Of a stretch of 64,000 nt of DNA, positions 11,001-18,133 are shown one piece after another. The position numbers were made by a program, and so were the translations under genes. The notes below the pieces were generated by a model. That model made no database searches. It had not been told where the DNA came from and saw only the letters and a list, made by a program, of their open reading frames with translations. Source of the stretch: Mycolicibacterium setense (GTDB taxonomy: Bacteria; Actinomycetota; Actinomycetes; Mycobacteriales; Mycobacteriaceae); contig NZ_JTJW01000008.1 in assembly GCF_000805385.1 (NCBI RefSeq), positions 620,001-684,000 on the forward strand, written 5' to 3'. Each line of letters opens with the position of its first letter. The first letter of the stretch is position 1.

Positions 11001-12238
11001 ACTCGGCGTGCCACGTCCGACGCATGCAGCTGAGGCCGATCGGATCTGTCCCAGACGTTGAGGGCGAGCACGCGTCGCTGCTCGTCGAGCACGGCCGCCA
11101 CGGTCATCCCCTCGACCGGACCGATGTCCGACGTCACGGGTGCGTCGGCCAGAAACGGCGCCAGTTCGGGCGCGCAGGGCTCCCGCAGAAAATTGAGCGC
11201 CAGCGTCTCGACGGAGGTTGTCCGGTTGATCGCGAGATACATTCGGCGGTAGCGCTCTTCACGCAACCATCGGCGACGGCCGGCCTTGACGTAGCCCCGA
11301 TCCACCGCGCCGACCACCTCGGCCACCGAGGCATGCGGTGCGAACCGGACCGGCTGCGCCATCGAGTTGACCAGACACGTCGCGACATCGAGTTCGCGGT
11401 CACCGAAACGGTTGTCGACCGCGTGCACCAGAAGGCACTCGGTGGTGCGACGAATACTGGCGTCCACGGCCGCCGCCGCCGTCGCGACCAGCACGTTGAG
11501 CGGCACGTTCTCACGCCCGGCAAGGTCGAGGATCGCGTCGTAGTCGGATCCGCGAAGCACCGCGGACCCAACGAGCACTCCCTTCGCCGCGGTTGCGGGG
11601 ACGTCAGCGGCGATTCCCTCGCCGCCCGTGATGGTGGACGCGGCGAGCTCCTGTCGCACAACACTGGTGAGACGCTCCAGCGATTCGTCGATCCGGATCG
11701 CCTCTCGGCGGTGCGCGGTGGCGACACCGGTCAGACCATCGTGGATACAGGCGGATTCGACCAAGCCCTCGTCCGCGAGGAAGCGCCCCAGATGAGCCTC
11801 GATGATGCCGATCGCACCACCGTCGAGCAGGATGTGGTGCGCTTGAGCATCGAGACCGCACACGCTTCCGTTGCCGTCGAGGCGCACGGTGTAGCGCGCC
11901 AACGGCTTTTCGCGAATGCCCGATCGCCACTCGTCGGCCAGCGCCGCACTGCCGTCGCTGCCGCACACCCGCACGAGGTCCTCGATGTTCAACCGAGGTA
12001 CGAGGGCCGGATAGCCATCGCCGTCTGGAGCCACCAGAACGCACAACTGAACGGGGCTGGCACGGATGGTCTTACGCAGCGCGGTCAGGAACACTGCCTG
12101 CGGTATCGAGTGGAACCGGTAGCGCCTGGCGATCAGATACAGCTGAGGATCCGCGTCCTGCAGCACTCCGTTGTAGATGTTCTGCTGTGACCGGCTCAGC
12201 GGGACCCGTTGCACATGAGGAACTTCAGACCGGCTCAT
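8003..12238 (-). CDS. nrp: single-module NRPS (C-A-T-R) for isonitrile lipopeptide
   Basis: 1411 residues in one module. A condensation-like domain has HHILLDG near residue 137. The adenylation domain has TSGSTGEP near 588 and SYGPTET near 735. The carrier domain has GEGIGSLDLV (phosphopantetheine Ser near 972). The terminal reductase has the NADPH-binding GASGILG near 1060 and a later YPYAASKALAE segment. This is the Rv0101/ScoA counterpart: it condenses the beta-isonitrile acyl chain from the ACP with an amino acid and releases the product reductively. M. tuberculosis Nrp is about 2500 residues with two modules, so this form resembles the one-module Streptomyces ScoA. The start overlaps the ACP gene by 14 nt and the end overlaps the HMA gene by 10 nt. 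Confidence 0.92.
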   Translation of the reverse strand: MSRSEVPHVQRVPLSRSQQNIYNGVLQDADPQLYLIARRYRFHSIPQAVFLTALRKTIRASPVQLCVLVAPDGDGYPALVPRLNIEDLVRVCGSDGSAALADEWRSGIREKPLARYTVRLDGNGSVCGLDAQAHHILLDGGAIGIIEAHLGRFLADEGLVESACIHDGLTGVATAHRREAIRIDESLERLTSVVRQELAASTITGGEGIAADVPATAAKGVLVGSAVLRGSDYDAILDLAGRENVPLNVLVATAAAAVDASIRRTTECLLVHAVDNRFGDRELDVATCLVNSMAQPVRFAPHASVAEVVGAVDRGYVKAGRRRWLREERYRRMYLAINRTTSVETLALNFLREPCAPELAPFLADAPVTSDIGPVEGMTVAAVLDEQRRVLALNVWDRSDRPQLHASDVARRVAGAVQTMPTLWDSPIAMTVDDWRVLAGDGMLSTGSREGEPALRVAPAWFLNRPASVAECRRHRPRVDSWIAWLLETKVTPGDVVVFTDDNTDKTIDLLIACHLAGCGYSVCDRDDEVSSRALSINQYGNGISAHIVDVASANIPPRSDAEQRWLVEDRVEQTARDSGLAARTAYVMPTSGSTGEPKLVHVSHGSLATFCVGVSRAYGWGPDDTVLQCAPLTSDISVEEVFGAALGGATLIRSAAVKAGDLQAFTAEVMDCAATIVDMPTALWHLWCDDVDAIARVARSQLRQIVIGGEPVRPAAIDKWINVAGTEDISLISSYGPTETTVVVTYLPIIAGGQVLEHGARRRLGSPVVPSTVVIAFGEVVVVGEMVADGYLGVDDAGFGWVTMPDGRRQRAYATADRITLDAQGHPMFAGRKDALVKISGKRVDTAEITRRIVADPAVSDVAVELHNGRLGVWFETQQTRDGEQDHAATVRISTILVDSRVPSFIVSGVARIPRKPNGKTDTARLPTSSVSGQREHADTESDARAAGLAEIWSAHLGRLILPATSLLGEGIGSLDLVRILPDTRGYLGRQVSMLDLISADTAVNLVADVSMGAGWMDRATAVHIERDFDAVATRHVDAAPKPRRSTARPDAGPILVVGASGILGTGFAEAILDLSQSGGPGPDVVLAARSVPPDDPTWAKLQAAPGVRIEHLGPDFGPAELAALIHRTGARTLVNCIGNTNVVVPYRELRSANVELVAAMAQTCAASGTRLVHLSTYVVNGNVATPQVVDPRQAPYPYAASKALAELAVSRADRELDFTIVRLPRVLGTPDQTRGSADILVSVVDACRALQAYPAIELTEEVTTGRAAAAGILRRMPEFGGPGRLLGRGIDVVRGEAVTYQELLGTVARDLLDSHEWKRRLDDSEWAKSNPRRWSVIDAWIGLGLTLGGRSYADYLSDYPAIPLDIRSVGEITAEPPPVQTLLAQDGRELTAVVQRPINQTPRHSEEWQ
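8042..8070 (-). promoter_or_regulatory. ECF-type promoter element, copy 4 (inside NRPS gene, before HMA gene)
   Basis: Minus strand GGGAAC (8070-8065), 17 nt, CGACCA (8047-8042), 29 nt before the ATG of the HMA gene. It lies wholly within the coding sequence of the NRPS C-terminus, where both frames constrain the bases. Its spacing to the next start is like that of copies 1 and 3, so an internal promoter giving extra HMA protein is plausible. Confidence 0.65.
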
Positions 12239-12470
12239 TCAGCTTCTCCAACTCCTGGAGCCAACCTGCCACCGAAAGGTTCTCGGCCAGCCGCCGCGGG
12301 ACGTCGGATTGCCGATCGATGCCGAGATGCTTCATCAGCAGCACGAACCGGACCGAGTCCAGCCCCAGATCCCTCAGGTCGGTCGCATCCCCGTCGACGA
12401 AATCTGACTCATCGACATAGAGCACCTCCGAGAGCGCATCGAGCAGCCTGCCCCTCAGACACTCAGCCAC
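12225..12470 (-). CDS. acyl carrier protein of the isonitrile pathway (Rv0100-like)
   Basis: 81 residues with the carrier motif DLGLDSVRFVLLMKHLGI; Ser40 should carry 4'-phosphopantetheine. In the Rv0097-Rv0101/ScoA-E pathway this ACP carries the fatty acyl chain loaded by the FadD10-type ligase and passes it to the later enzymes. It overlaps fadD10 by 8 nt and the NRPS by 14 nt, so the three are translationally linked. Confidence 0.92.
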   Translation of the reverse strand: MAECLRGRLLDALSEVLYVDESDFVDGDATDLRDLGLDSVRFVLLMKHLGIDRQSDVPRRLAENLSVAGWLQELEKLNEPV

Positions 12471-14049
12471 CGGCCGTCACCGCACCGACCGCCACGCCCA
12501 GCGACGTCCGAATGATCTTGCCGGACTGGGTACGTGGAACCTCCTGAACGAACGTGATGGTCGACGGCCTGGCCATCGGCTCCGACTCCTCGCGGAAGCG
12601 CGCCGCTATGGCGTGTTTGAGCTTCTTGGCCGCTGATGCATCCAGCGTCGTGGACGCGACCACAGCCAGGCCCACCAGTGCACCGAACTCCTCGTCGGGG
12701 ATCTCGTAGCAGGCCGCCTCGCTGACGCCGGCAACCGCCTCGGCGATCCGATCGACCTCGTCCGGAGCGATGTTCACGCCACCGGAGATGATCATCTCCG
12801 ACGACCTGCCCCTGATGTAGAAGAAGCCGTCGGCACGGCGATCGAGGAGATCTCCGGTGTTCACCCATCCGTCAACGAGAATCTCAGCAGTCCGGTCGGG
12901 GTTGCCCCAATATTCCAGCATGTTCGCCGGCGACTTGACCCAGAGTGTGCCCGAGGACGCCGACGCGGAGCCGGACCGTGTGGGCGGCCCACTGCCGTCA
13001 CCATCCAGGTGGACTTCCACGCCGGGATAGGGCCGCCCGACCGCGCCGGCTTCGATGCGCTCGATCGACTCCTCATCTGTTGGGAGACACAGTGCGGTGC
13101 AACCAGTTTCGCTGAGACCGTAGACTTGGGCGGTACGGGCACCCGCAGCTTCGACGAAGGCGACATCGGAGGCAACCGCGCGGGATCCGCCATAGCCCAC
13201 CATGCGAAGCGACGGGGGTACCGGCGCACCGGTTGCCAGCAGTTCGGACACCAACCGGGCCAGCAGCGTGGGAACCAGACACGTTGTCGCAACCTCGTTC
13301 GCGGTGAGGATCTCGGCGATGGACGCCGTATCCTCGCCACCGGTGATGCACTGCCCACCCTGCATCAGGCAGTTGAGGATCCACCACAGTCCACCGATGT
13401 GTGTGGCGGGAAGCGGTGAGTACGTGGTTTCGCCGACGATCCAGTCGACCCACGTCAAACGCTCGCGCTGCAGGATGTCGGCAACGGAGTAGAACGTCCG
13501 GTTGGGCAGCAGCACCGCTTTCGGCGTGCCGGTGGTGCCACTGGTGAAGATCATCGCCAGCGGCTGCTCTGCTCCCCCGTCCGGCAGTCCAGCCGCTGGT
13601 TCGGCGACAGGCTCGTCGCCGTGGTCGGCCGCGCTGTGGGTGATCGTGACGGTGGCGGCAGGGATCGACCGGAGTGAGTCGGAGAGATCGGCGGGCTGCA
13701 GCCGGCAGCCCGGTGTCATCAACATCGCATCGGGCGTGGCAATCTCAGCGAACCGGTCGATGGCCGCCGCGGGCAGCGCACCGTCGACCATGACTGCGAT
13801 GGCCCCGACTCTCGCGCACGCGAGCACCGACAGGTACGTCTCGGGGCCGTTGTCCGAGATGACGAACACACGACTGCCGCGGCAGACAGATCGCCCACCG
13901 AGATCGGCTGCCAGCCTGTCAACTTCGGCCATGAGTTCTCGATACCGAAGCACGCTGGTCCCGTCGCAGCGACGGAGGGCGATCGCGTCGGGGCGCTCGC
14001 GTGCCCTCGCACTGATACGTTCCAACACCGTGGTTGATGCGTAGGCCAT
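12463..14049 (-). CDS. fadD10: FadD10-type fatty acyl-AMP ligase (ScoC-like)
   Basis: 528 residues from MAYASTTVLERI at 14049; the longer upstream frame overlaps the FcoT gene and has no family similarity. ANL-superfamily motifs are present: FTSGTTGTPKAVLLPN, YGLSETGCTALC, the WVNTGDLLDRRADGFFYIRGR hinge region, and a C-terminal PRTQSGKIIRTSLG with the catalytic Lys. In M. tuberculosis FadD10 makes an acyl-AMP and transfers the acyl group to the adjacent ACP without a free CoA ester. Position between FcoT and the ACP is as in Rv0098-Rv0100. The gap to FcoT is 29 nt. Length matches FadD10 (about 540 residues). Confidence 0.92.
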   Translation of the reverse strand: MAYASTTVLERISARARERPDAIALRRCDGTSVLRYRELMAEVDRLAADLGGRSVCRGSRVFVISDNGPETYLSVLACARVGAIAVMVDGALPAAAIDRFAEIATPDAMLMTPGCRLQPADLSDSLRSIPAATVTITHSAADHGDEPVAEPAAGLPDGGAEQPLAMIFTSGTTGTPKAVLLPNRTFYSVADILQRERLTWVDWIVGETTYSPLPATHIGGLWWILNCLMQGGQCITGGEDTASIAEILTANEVATTCLVPTLLARLVSELLATGAPVPPSLRMVGYGGSRAVASDVAFVEAAGARTAQVYGLSETGCTALCLPTDEESIERIEAGAVGRPYPGVEVHLDGDGSGPPTRSGSASASSGTLWVKSPANMLEYWGNPDRTAEILVDGWVNTGDLLDRRADGFFYIRGRSSEMIISGGVNIAPDEVDRIAEAVAGVSEAACYEIPDEEFGALVGLAVVASTTLDASAAKKLKHAIAARFREESEPMARPSTITFVQEVPRTQSGKIIRTSLGVAVGAVTAGG

Positions 14050-14078
14050 GGCTGTAGCAGCTGCTCCGTAACTTTGTG

Positions 14079-14639
14079 TCAGGGGATGTTGAGAGCGGCC
14101 AGTTCGACTTGGCCGGAGGCGGACCCGCCGTCCTCGTCCCAGAACTCGACCGTGCAGGGAATTTTGAGATAGCGGATCGTGCGATCGACGACCTCGAAGT
14201 CCTTGCACAGCAGCCGCGCCGAGAACTTCTGGGATTTGATCGGACGCTTGAAGCGCGACACCGTCGTCTTGATCAACATGCTGGGGAGTTGGTAGTTGAA
14301 GTAGTCCTCGATCGACCAGCCCCGGAATTCAGGGATCTGCTCGCCGAGGATCGCGGGCGCGAACGCGCTGTATGCGAGTTGGTTGAAACACAGCACCCAT
14401 TCGGCCGCGTTGAAGTGGCCGGTGTCGCGGATGTAGGCGGGCTCCTTGATGCTGAAGTTCCCGATCGCGAAGACCGAGGTCTCGGTGGCTTCGTACTCTG
14501 CGTCCAGGAGATAGCGGCATCCCTTGTAGGAGTAGGGTTCCAGGACTCTGACGAGCAGGTCTTCCGGGATCGGTGCCATGTGCGCGATGCCGTGCCCACT
14601 TGTCTCCGGCGACAACGTCTCAGCGATGCTCATACTCAT
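14079..14639 (-). CDS. fcoT: FcoT-type hot-dog thioesterase (Rv0098/ScoD-like)
   Basis: 186 residues of the FcoT family, with YSYKGCRYLLDAEYE near 40 and HFNAAEWVLCFNQLAY near 75, the latter on the long hot-dog helix. Members of this family in isonitrile clusters act on an enoyl-acyl-ACP, adding glycine to the beta carbon and releasing the product. Rv0098 was first described as a long-chain acyl-CoA thioesterase. The start overlaps the TauD-like stop (ATGA). A second in-frame ATG two codons later (14633) is equally possible. Confidence 0.9.
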   Translation of the reverse strand: MSMSIAETLSPETSGHGIAHMAPIPEDLLVRVLEPYSYKGCRYLLDAEYEATETSVFAIGNFSIKEPAYIRDTGHFNAAEWVLCFNQLAYSAFAPAILGEQIPEFRGWSIEDYFNYQLPSMLIKTTVSRFKRPIKSQKFSARLLCKDFEVVDRTIRYLKIPCTVEFWDEDGGSASGQVELAALNIP

Positions 14640-15505
14640 ACCCCATATCCCGGTGTCTGAAGGCCGTCCAGCATGGTCAGCCGATGTGTTGTCAAAGTGC
14701 CTGAAGCCGTGCCGTGTTTCGCCCTATGCATCAGAACCCGGTTGTCCCACAACACGACATCGCCGACCTCATAGTGCTGGGTATGGATGAACGGCGATGC
14801 GAAGTCCGGGTCGAGTTGCCCGGTGGCGGTCATGAGTTCCTGCAGCACTGTGGGATCCAAGACCCGCCCGTACCCGTCCTCGATTTTCGTGGTGCCCGAC
14901 GCGCAGATGTAGAGGATCTCCTGGCCGGTCTTCGGATGCCTGATGACCGTCGGCCACTTGATCGGCGGTGTGGTCTCGGAGATCTCGTCCCAGACCTCAC
15001 CGATCGGCTTGTACACATCGTGCGGGCGAATCTTGATGTGGCGCCGCGGATCATGGGTGGCGAACGTACCGCGGACGGGGTCGCGCGCGGTGTCGGGAAG
15101 CGACTCCCATACCTTGTTGAGGTCGATGAAGTAGGTTCCGCGGTCACTACCAGGCACTGCCAGCGGCACCACCATCGAGAAGGCGAACGGCTCGGGCATG
15201 AACATGTAGTCGATGTGCCAGAACGCGCCGGTCTTCGGGACGCCGTGCCCCTCCTCCGTCGAGGAGACGAAGATCTCCGAGTGGTCCTTGTGGTGATAGA
15301 TCGGCTCGTAGTAGGTGACCACGTCGCCGATGATGCGACCCAGCCGAAGGAACTCATCCGGAGCCGGATAAACGTCTTTCAGAACGACCAGCTTGTTCTG
15401 ATAGACGATCTCGCGGATCTCGTCCCGGGTGACGTCGTCGAGATTCTTCGGGTCGATTCCCGTGACTTGCGCCCCGAGACCCTCCCCTTTCACATTCAGC
15501 GTCAT
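14636..15505 (-). CDS. TauD-like Fe(II)/2-oxoglutarate isonitrile synthase (Rv0097/ScoE-like)
   Basis: 289 residues from MTLNVKGEGLGAQVTGID, preceded by GAGGAG. Iron ligands fit HID (FWHIDYMFMPEPFAF, near residue 95) with a distal His near VLWDNRVLMHRAKHG. An Arg in that segment or in LTTHRLTML could bind 2-oxoglutarate. ScoE and Rv0097A-type enzymes convert a glycine adduct on the beta carbon of the acyl chain to the isonitrile by oxidative decarboxylation, giving the copper-binding group of the lipopeptide. The gene follows PPE1 after 80 nt and is coupled to fcoT. Confidence 0.92.
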   Translation of the reverse strand: MTLNVKGEGLGAQVTGIDPKNLDDVTRDEIREIVYQNKLVVLKDVYPAPDEFLRLGRIIGDVVTYYEPIYHHKDHSEIFVSSTEEGHGVPKTGAFWHIDYMFMPEPFAFSMVVPLAVPGSDRGTYFIDLNKVWESLPDTARDPVRGTFATHDPRRHIKIRPHDVYKPIGEVWDEISETTPPIKWPTVIRHPKTGQEILYICASGTTKIEDGYGRVLDPTVLQELMTATGQLDPDFASPFIHTQHYEVGDVVLWDNRVLMHRAKHGTASGTLTTHRLTMLDGLQTPGYGV

Positions 15506-15585
15506 CTCTGCTCCTCGTGCGGCTCTGCACTGCGCCGGCGGTGCGGCTATCGGATAAGTCGCGTCAAACCGGTTGAAAGTTCCGG

Positions 15586-17061
15586 CTATTCGCGGGTGTG
15601 ATCTGGATTGCCTCGCCACGACGCGGGCAGCATCGGGATCGACTCGCCCGCGCCGCCGCGTGCATGCTGGACCATCCCCGCCGCAGACGTAGCCGTGGCG
15701 GCCGAGGCGGCCCCGGAGAAACCGAGGGTGGTCACTCCCTGGCCGCCGGCTGCCTGCGGAGCGGATCGGCTCAGGTCCGGTTCATCGATCGTGGCGTCAG
15801 CGGTACCGGTGGCGGCCATGAACTCGTAGCGGTGGCTGCGGGCCCGATCCCGTGTCCGGCCGCTCTGCCTTCGCCGGCTGCGGGCCTGAGCAGCCGCTCG
15901 CGCCGCGGCAACCGCGGCGAGGATATCTGGCATGCCCTCAGGGGTTTTCGCGCCGGATCTCGGTCCCGACGGCACTGCGGGCGGATCCAATCCGGGAACG
16001 GCATAAGCGGTGAACGCCGATGGTGCAGAGCTCCCCACGCTGTTCGCGCCGGCCGCACTGGAGCCGGAGCCGCCGGCCTGCGTCGCCGGGGTCGACGAAC
16101 CCGACGGGCTCAATGCCACGCCGATGTTCGCCGCCGGCGCGGTCCGGTGGCCGCCGTTGACCTCGGCGGGCGCCGCTGCCACACCGGTTGGGAGCGGGTT
16201 GTTCTGCAGGAGCGCCAGCACGCTCAGTGCGCTCAGCGCACTGAGCGCCGGCGCGAAGAACGGCAGCAGCAGTAGCGAATACGAGGCGTAGTACGGATAC
16301 CAGAGCATGTCGTAGAGCACCAGGGCGATGATCGCGAGGATCGCCGCCTCGGCCGGATTGAACCCCAGTTGCTGAAAGAGCTGCTGAAACGTCTCCAGCA
16401 GCTTTTCGGGATTGCCCGCACCCGAGATGAGGTCGGAGATCAGCTTCCAGATGCCGCTCAGCGGCTGGTTGTCCGACGCTGAGGCTGACGCATTCTGCTG
16501 CTGACTGCGTGCTTCAGCTCCCGGCGCGAGGATCGGCGGGGCCGGCACAGGCGACGGGACCGCCGCGGATGCGCTCGCCGCCACTGCTTCGTACGTGGTC
16601 ATCACCTCGGCGGCCTGCAACCACATGCGCACGTAATCGGCCTCGTTGACGGCGATCGGTATGGTGTTGATGCCGAACAGGTTGGTGGCCAGCAGTATCC
16701 CGTGCGTGACGTGGTTGGCAGCGAGTTCGGCCAGCGTGGGCATGGCCGCCAGGGCACTGCTGTATGCCGCTGCGACCGTCTGATGCTGCGCTGCGGTGAG
16801 CGCGCTGTCGACTGACGCCTGGTCCAGCCACGCCAGGTAGGGACCATGGGCAGCCACATACTGCGCAGCGCTGGGCCCTTCCCAGCTACCGCCTTGCACC
16901 TCGGCCAAGATCTGGGTGAGCTCTGCTGCCGCAGCGCCGTATTGAGCGCTGAGCGCCTCCCACTCGGCAGCTGCCGCAAGAAGCGATCCGGGGCCGGGCC
17001 CCATACTCAACAAGGCCGAATGCACCTCTGGAGGCACCGCCGGCCAGAACGGGACAGTCAC
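15586..17061 (-). CDS. PPE family protein, PPE1 (Rv0096)-like, first gene of chalkophore operon
   Basis: 491 residues. The N-terminal PPE domain (PPEVHSALLSMGPGPGSLLAAA, with the W of SWEGPSAAQYVAAHGPYLAWL near 60) matches Rv0096 closely. A hydrophobic middle (about 235-275) and an Ala/Pro/Ser-rich tail follow. The tail ends with TLGFSGA and PMLPASW, the GFxG and PxxPxxW signature of the PPE-PPW subgroup. PPE proteins are exported by type VII secretion; PPE1 heads the isonitrile operon in M. tuberculosis and may help the lipopeptide or its copper form cross the envelope (inference). No PE partner is visible here. The GTG start has an exceptional Shine-Dalgarno sequence, and an ECF-like element lies 68 nt upstream. 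Confidence 0.92.
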   Translation of the reverse strand: MTVPFWPAVPPEVHSALLSMGPGPGSLLAAAAEWEALSAQYGAAAAELTQILAEVQGGSWEGPSAAQYVAAHGPYLAWLDQASVDSALTAAQHQTVAAAYSSALAAMPTLAELAANHVTHGILLATNLFGINTIPIAVNEADYVRMWLQAAEVMTTYEAVAASASAAVPSPVPAPPILAPGAEARSQQQNASASASDNQPLSGIWKLISDLISGAGNPEKLLETFQQLFQQLGFNPAEAAILAIIALVLYDMLWYPYYASYSLLLLPFFAPALSALSALSVLALLQNNPLPTGVAAAPAEVNGGHRTAPAANIGVALSPSGSSTPATQAGGSGSSAAGANSVGSSAPSAFTAYAVPGLDPPAVPSGPRSGAKTPEGMPDILAAVAAARAAAQARSRRRQSGRTRDRARSHRYEFMAATGTADATIDEPDLSRSAPQAAGGQGVTTLGFSGAASAATATSAAGMVQHARGGAGESIPMLPASWRGNPDHTRE

Positions 17062-17075
17062 GGATCACCTCCTTT
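17062..17075 (-). promoter_or_regulatory. extended Shine-Dalgarno of PPE1-like gene
   Basis: Read on the minus strand the 14 bases before the GTG are AAAGGAGGTGATCC. They are fully complementary to the GGATCACCTCCTTT end of bacterial 16S rRNA. Most genes in this window have four to six matching bases. The match supports GTG 17061 as the start and suggests strong initiation at the head of the operon. Confidence 0.85.
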
Positions 17076-17129
17076 GGCCAGTGTCGATCGGCACCGCACG
17101 GGTCAGCACGCGTCGACGTGTCTCACAGT

Positions 17130-17158
17130 TGGTCGCGCCCGGTCACCAGAAAGTTCCC
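17130..17158 (-). promoter_or_regulatory. ECF-type promoter element, copy 5 (PPE1/isonitrile operon)
   Basis: Minus strand GGGAAC (17158-17153), 17 nt, CGACCA (17135-17130), 68 nt before the GTG of the PPE1-like gene. The bases after the first block (GGGAACTTTC) are the same as in copy 1. This would be the main promoter of the chalkophore operon. Confidence 0.75.
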
Positions 17159-17251
17159 GCCTGGTCGCCATTGATCTGTCAACCGGGGCAATGACTCTCG
17201 TCACCACGTCGCCGCTGTCCCAGGAATCGGCCGACGAGTACGGTCGTGCCC

Positions 17252-18061
17252 ATGCCCGTCATCGACGCCCGACATCTGACCGCGATCTCGGAGACCGCGC
17301 TCCTGACTCTGCAGCAGAGAGCCACTGAGGCCGCCCGGCCCGACGGCATCATCGAGGACCCGCTGGCGATCACCCTGCGTGACAGTCTCGGCTACGACTA
17401 CCACCATTTCGGCCGCACTCACCAAGCCACCGCCCTGCGGGCGCTGGTGTTCGACATCGCCACGCGCCGGTACCTGCAGACGCACCGCAGAGCGACTGTG
17501 GTTGCCCTGGCGGAAGGACTGCAGACCAGCTTCTGGCGGATCGACAACGGTGAAATAACTTGGCTGTCAGTTGATCTCGAACCGATCGTGGCGCTGCGTC
17601 AGCAGTTGCTCCCGTCCTCCGACAGGCTTCGACACCTGGCGCAATCCGCGCTCGACCACTCGTGGATGGACCGGGTGGACACCACCAACGGGGTGCTGAT
17701 CACCGCGGAAGGATTGTTCCAGTACCTGGAGCGCGACGCGGTATTCGATCTCATCGCCGCCTGCGCTGCCAGATTCCCCGGCGGGCAGCTCGTCTTCGAC
17801 AGCGTGCCGCGATTTCTCAGCTGGTACTCCCAGCGACGCGGCATCAGACTGAGCGATCAGTACACCGCACCGCCGATGCCGTTCTGGTTCACCGCCGATC
17901 AGTACGACACATTACGTTCCGTACCTGGTGTTCTCTCGGTTCGAGAGCTCGAGATGCCGACCGGGCGCGGCAAGGTTCTTTCGCGCGTCGCGGGCTTTGT
18001 CTACCGGTCCCGTTCGCTCGAGCGGTTCCGGGCACCGACCAACGTCGTCGGATTCGGCTGA
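17252..18061 (+). CDS. LCM/TcmP-family SAM-dependent methyltransferase
   Basis: 269 residues from ATG 17252 (GTG 17246 is an alternative). The RATEAARPDGIIEDPLAITL start, the VVALAEGLQTSFWRIDNGEITWLSVDLEP SAM-binding segment (LAEGLQT replaces the usual glycine-rich loop) and GVLITAEGLFQYLERDAVFDLI are typical of the leucine carboxyl methyltransferase/tetracenomycin C-methyltransferase-like family, which is widespread in mycobacteria with mostly unknown substrates. It is divergent from the PPE1/isonitrile operon across a 190-bp spacer. No ECF-like element points toward it. It could modify the lipopeptide, but nothing in the sequence shows that. Confidence 0.82.
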   Translation: MPVIDARHLTAISETALLTLQQRATEAARPDGIIEDPLAITLRDSLGYDYHHFGRTHQATALRALVFDIATRRYLQTHRRATVVALAEGLQTSFWRIDNGEITWLSVDLEPIVALRQQLLPSSDRLRHLAQSALDHSWMDRVDTTNGVLITAEGLFQYLERDAVFDLIAACAARFPGGQLVFDSVPRFLSWYSQRRGIRLSDQYTAPPMPFWFTADQYDTLRSVPGVLSVRELEMPTGRGKVLSRVAGFVYRSRSLERFRAPTNVVGFG

Positions 18062-18084
18062 GCACCAGAGTAGACAGGCCGCAG

Positions 18085-18118
18085 CGGGCGTGGATCCCAC
18101 ATCAGAGACCCACGCCCG
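18085..18118. terminator. hairpin between convergent methyltransferase and metE
   Basis: CGGGCGTGG (18085-18093) and CCACGCCCG (18110-18118) form a perfect 9-bp stem with a 16-nt loop. It lies between the ends of two convergent genes and has no T run on either strand. It is probably a terminator of the T-less kind common in mycobacteria. Confidence 0.5.
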
Positions 18119-18133
18119 ACGATCCGAATGACC

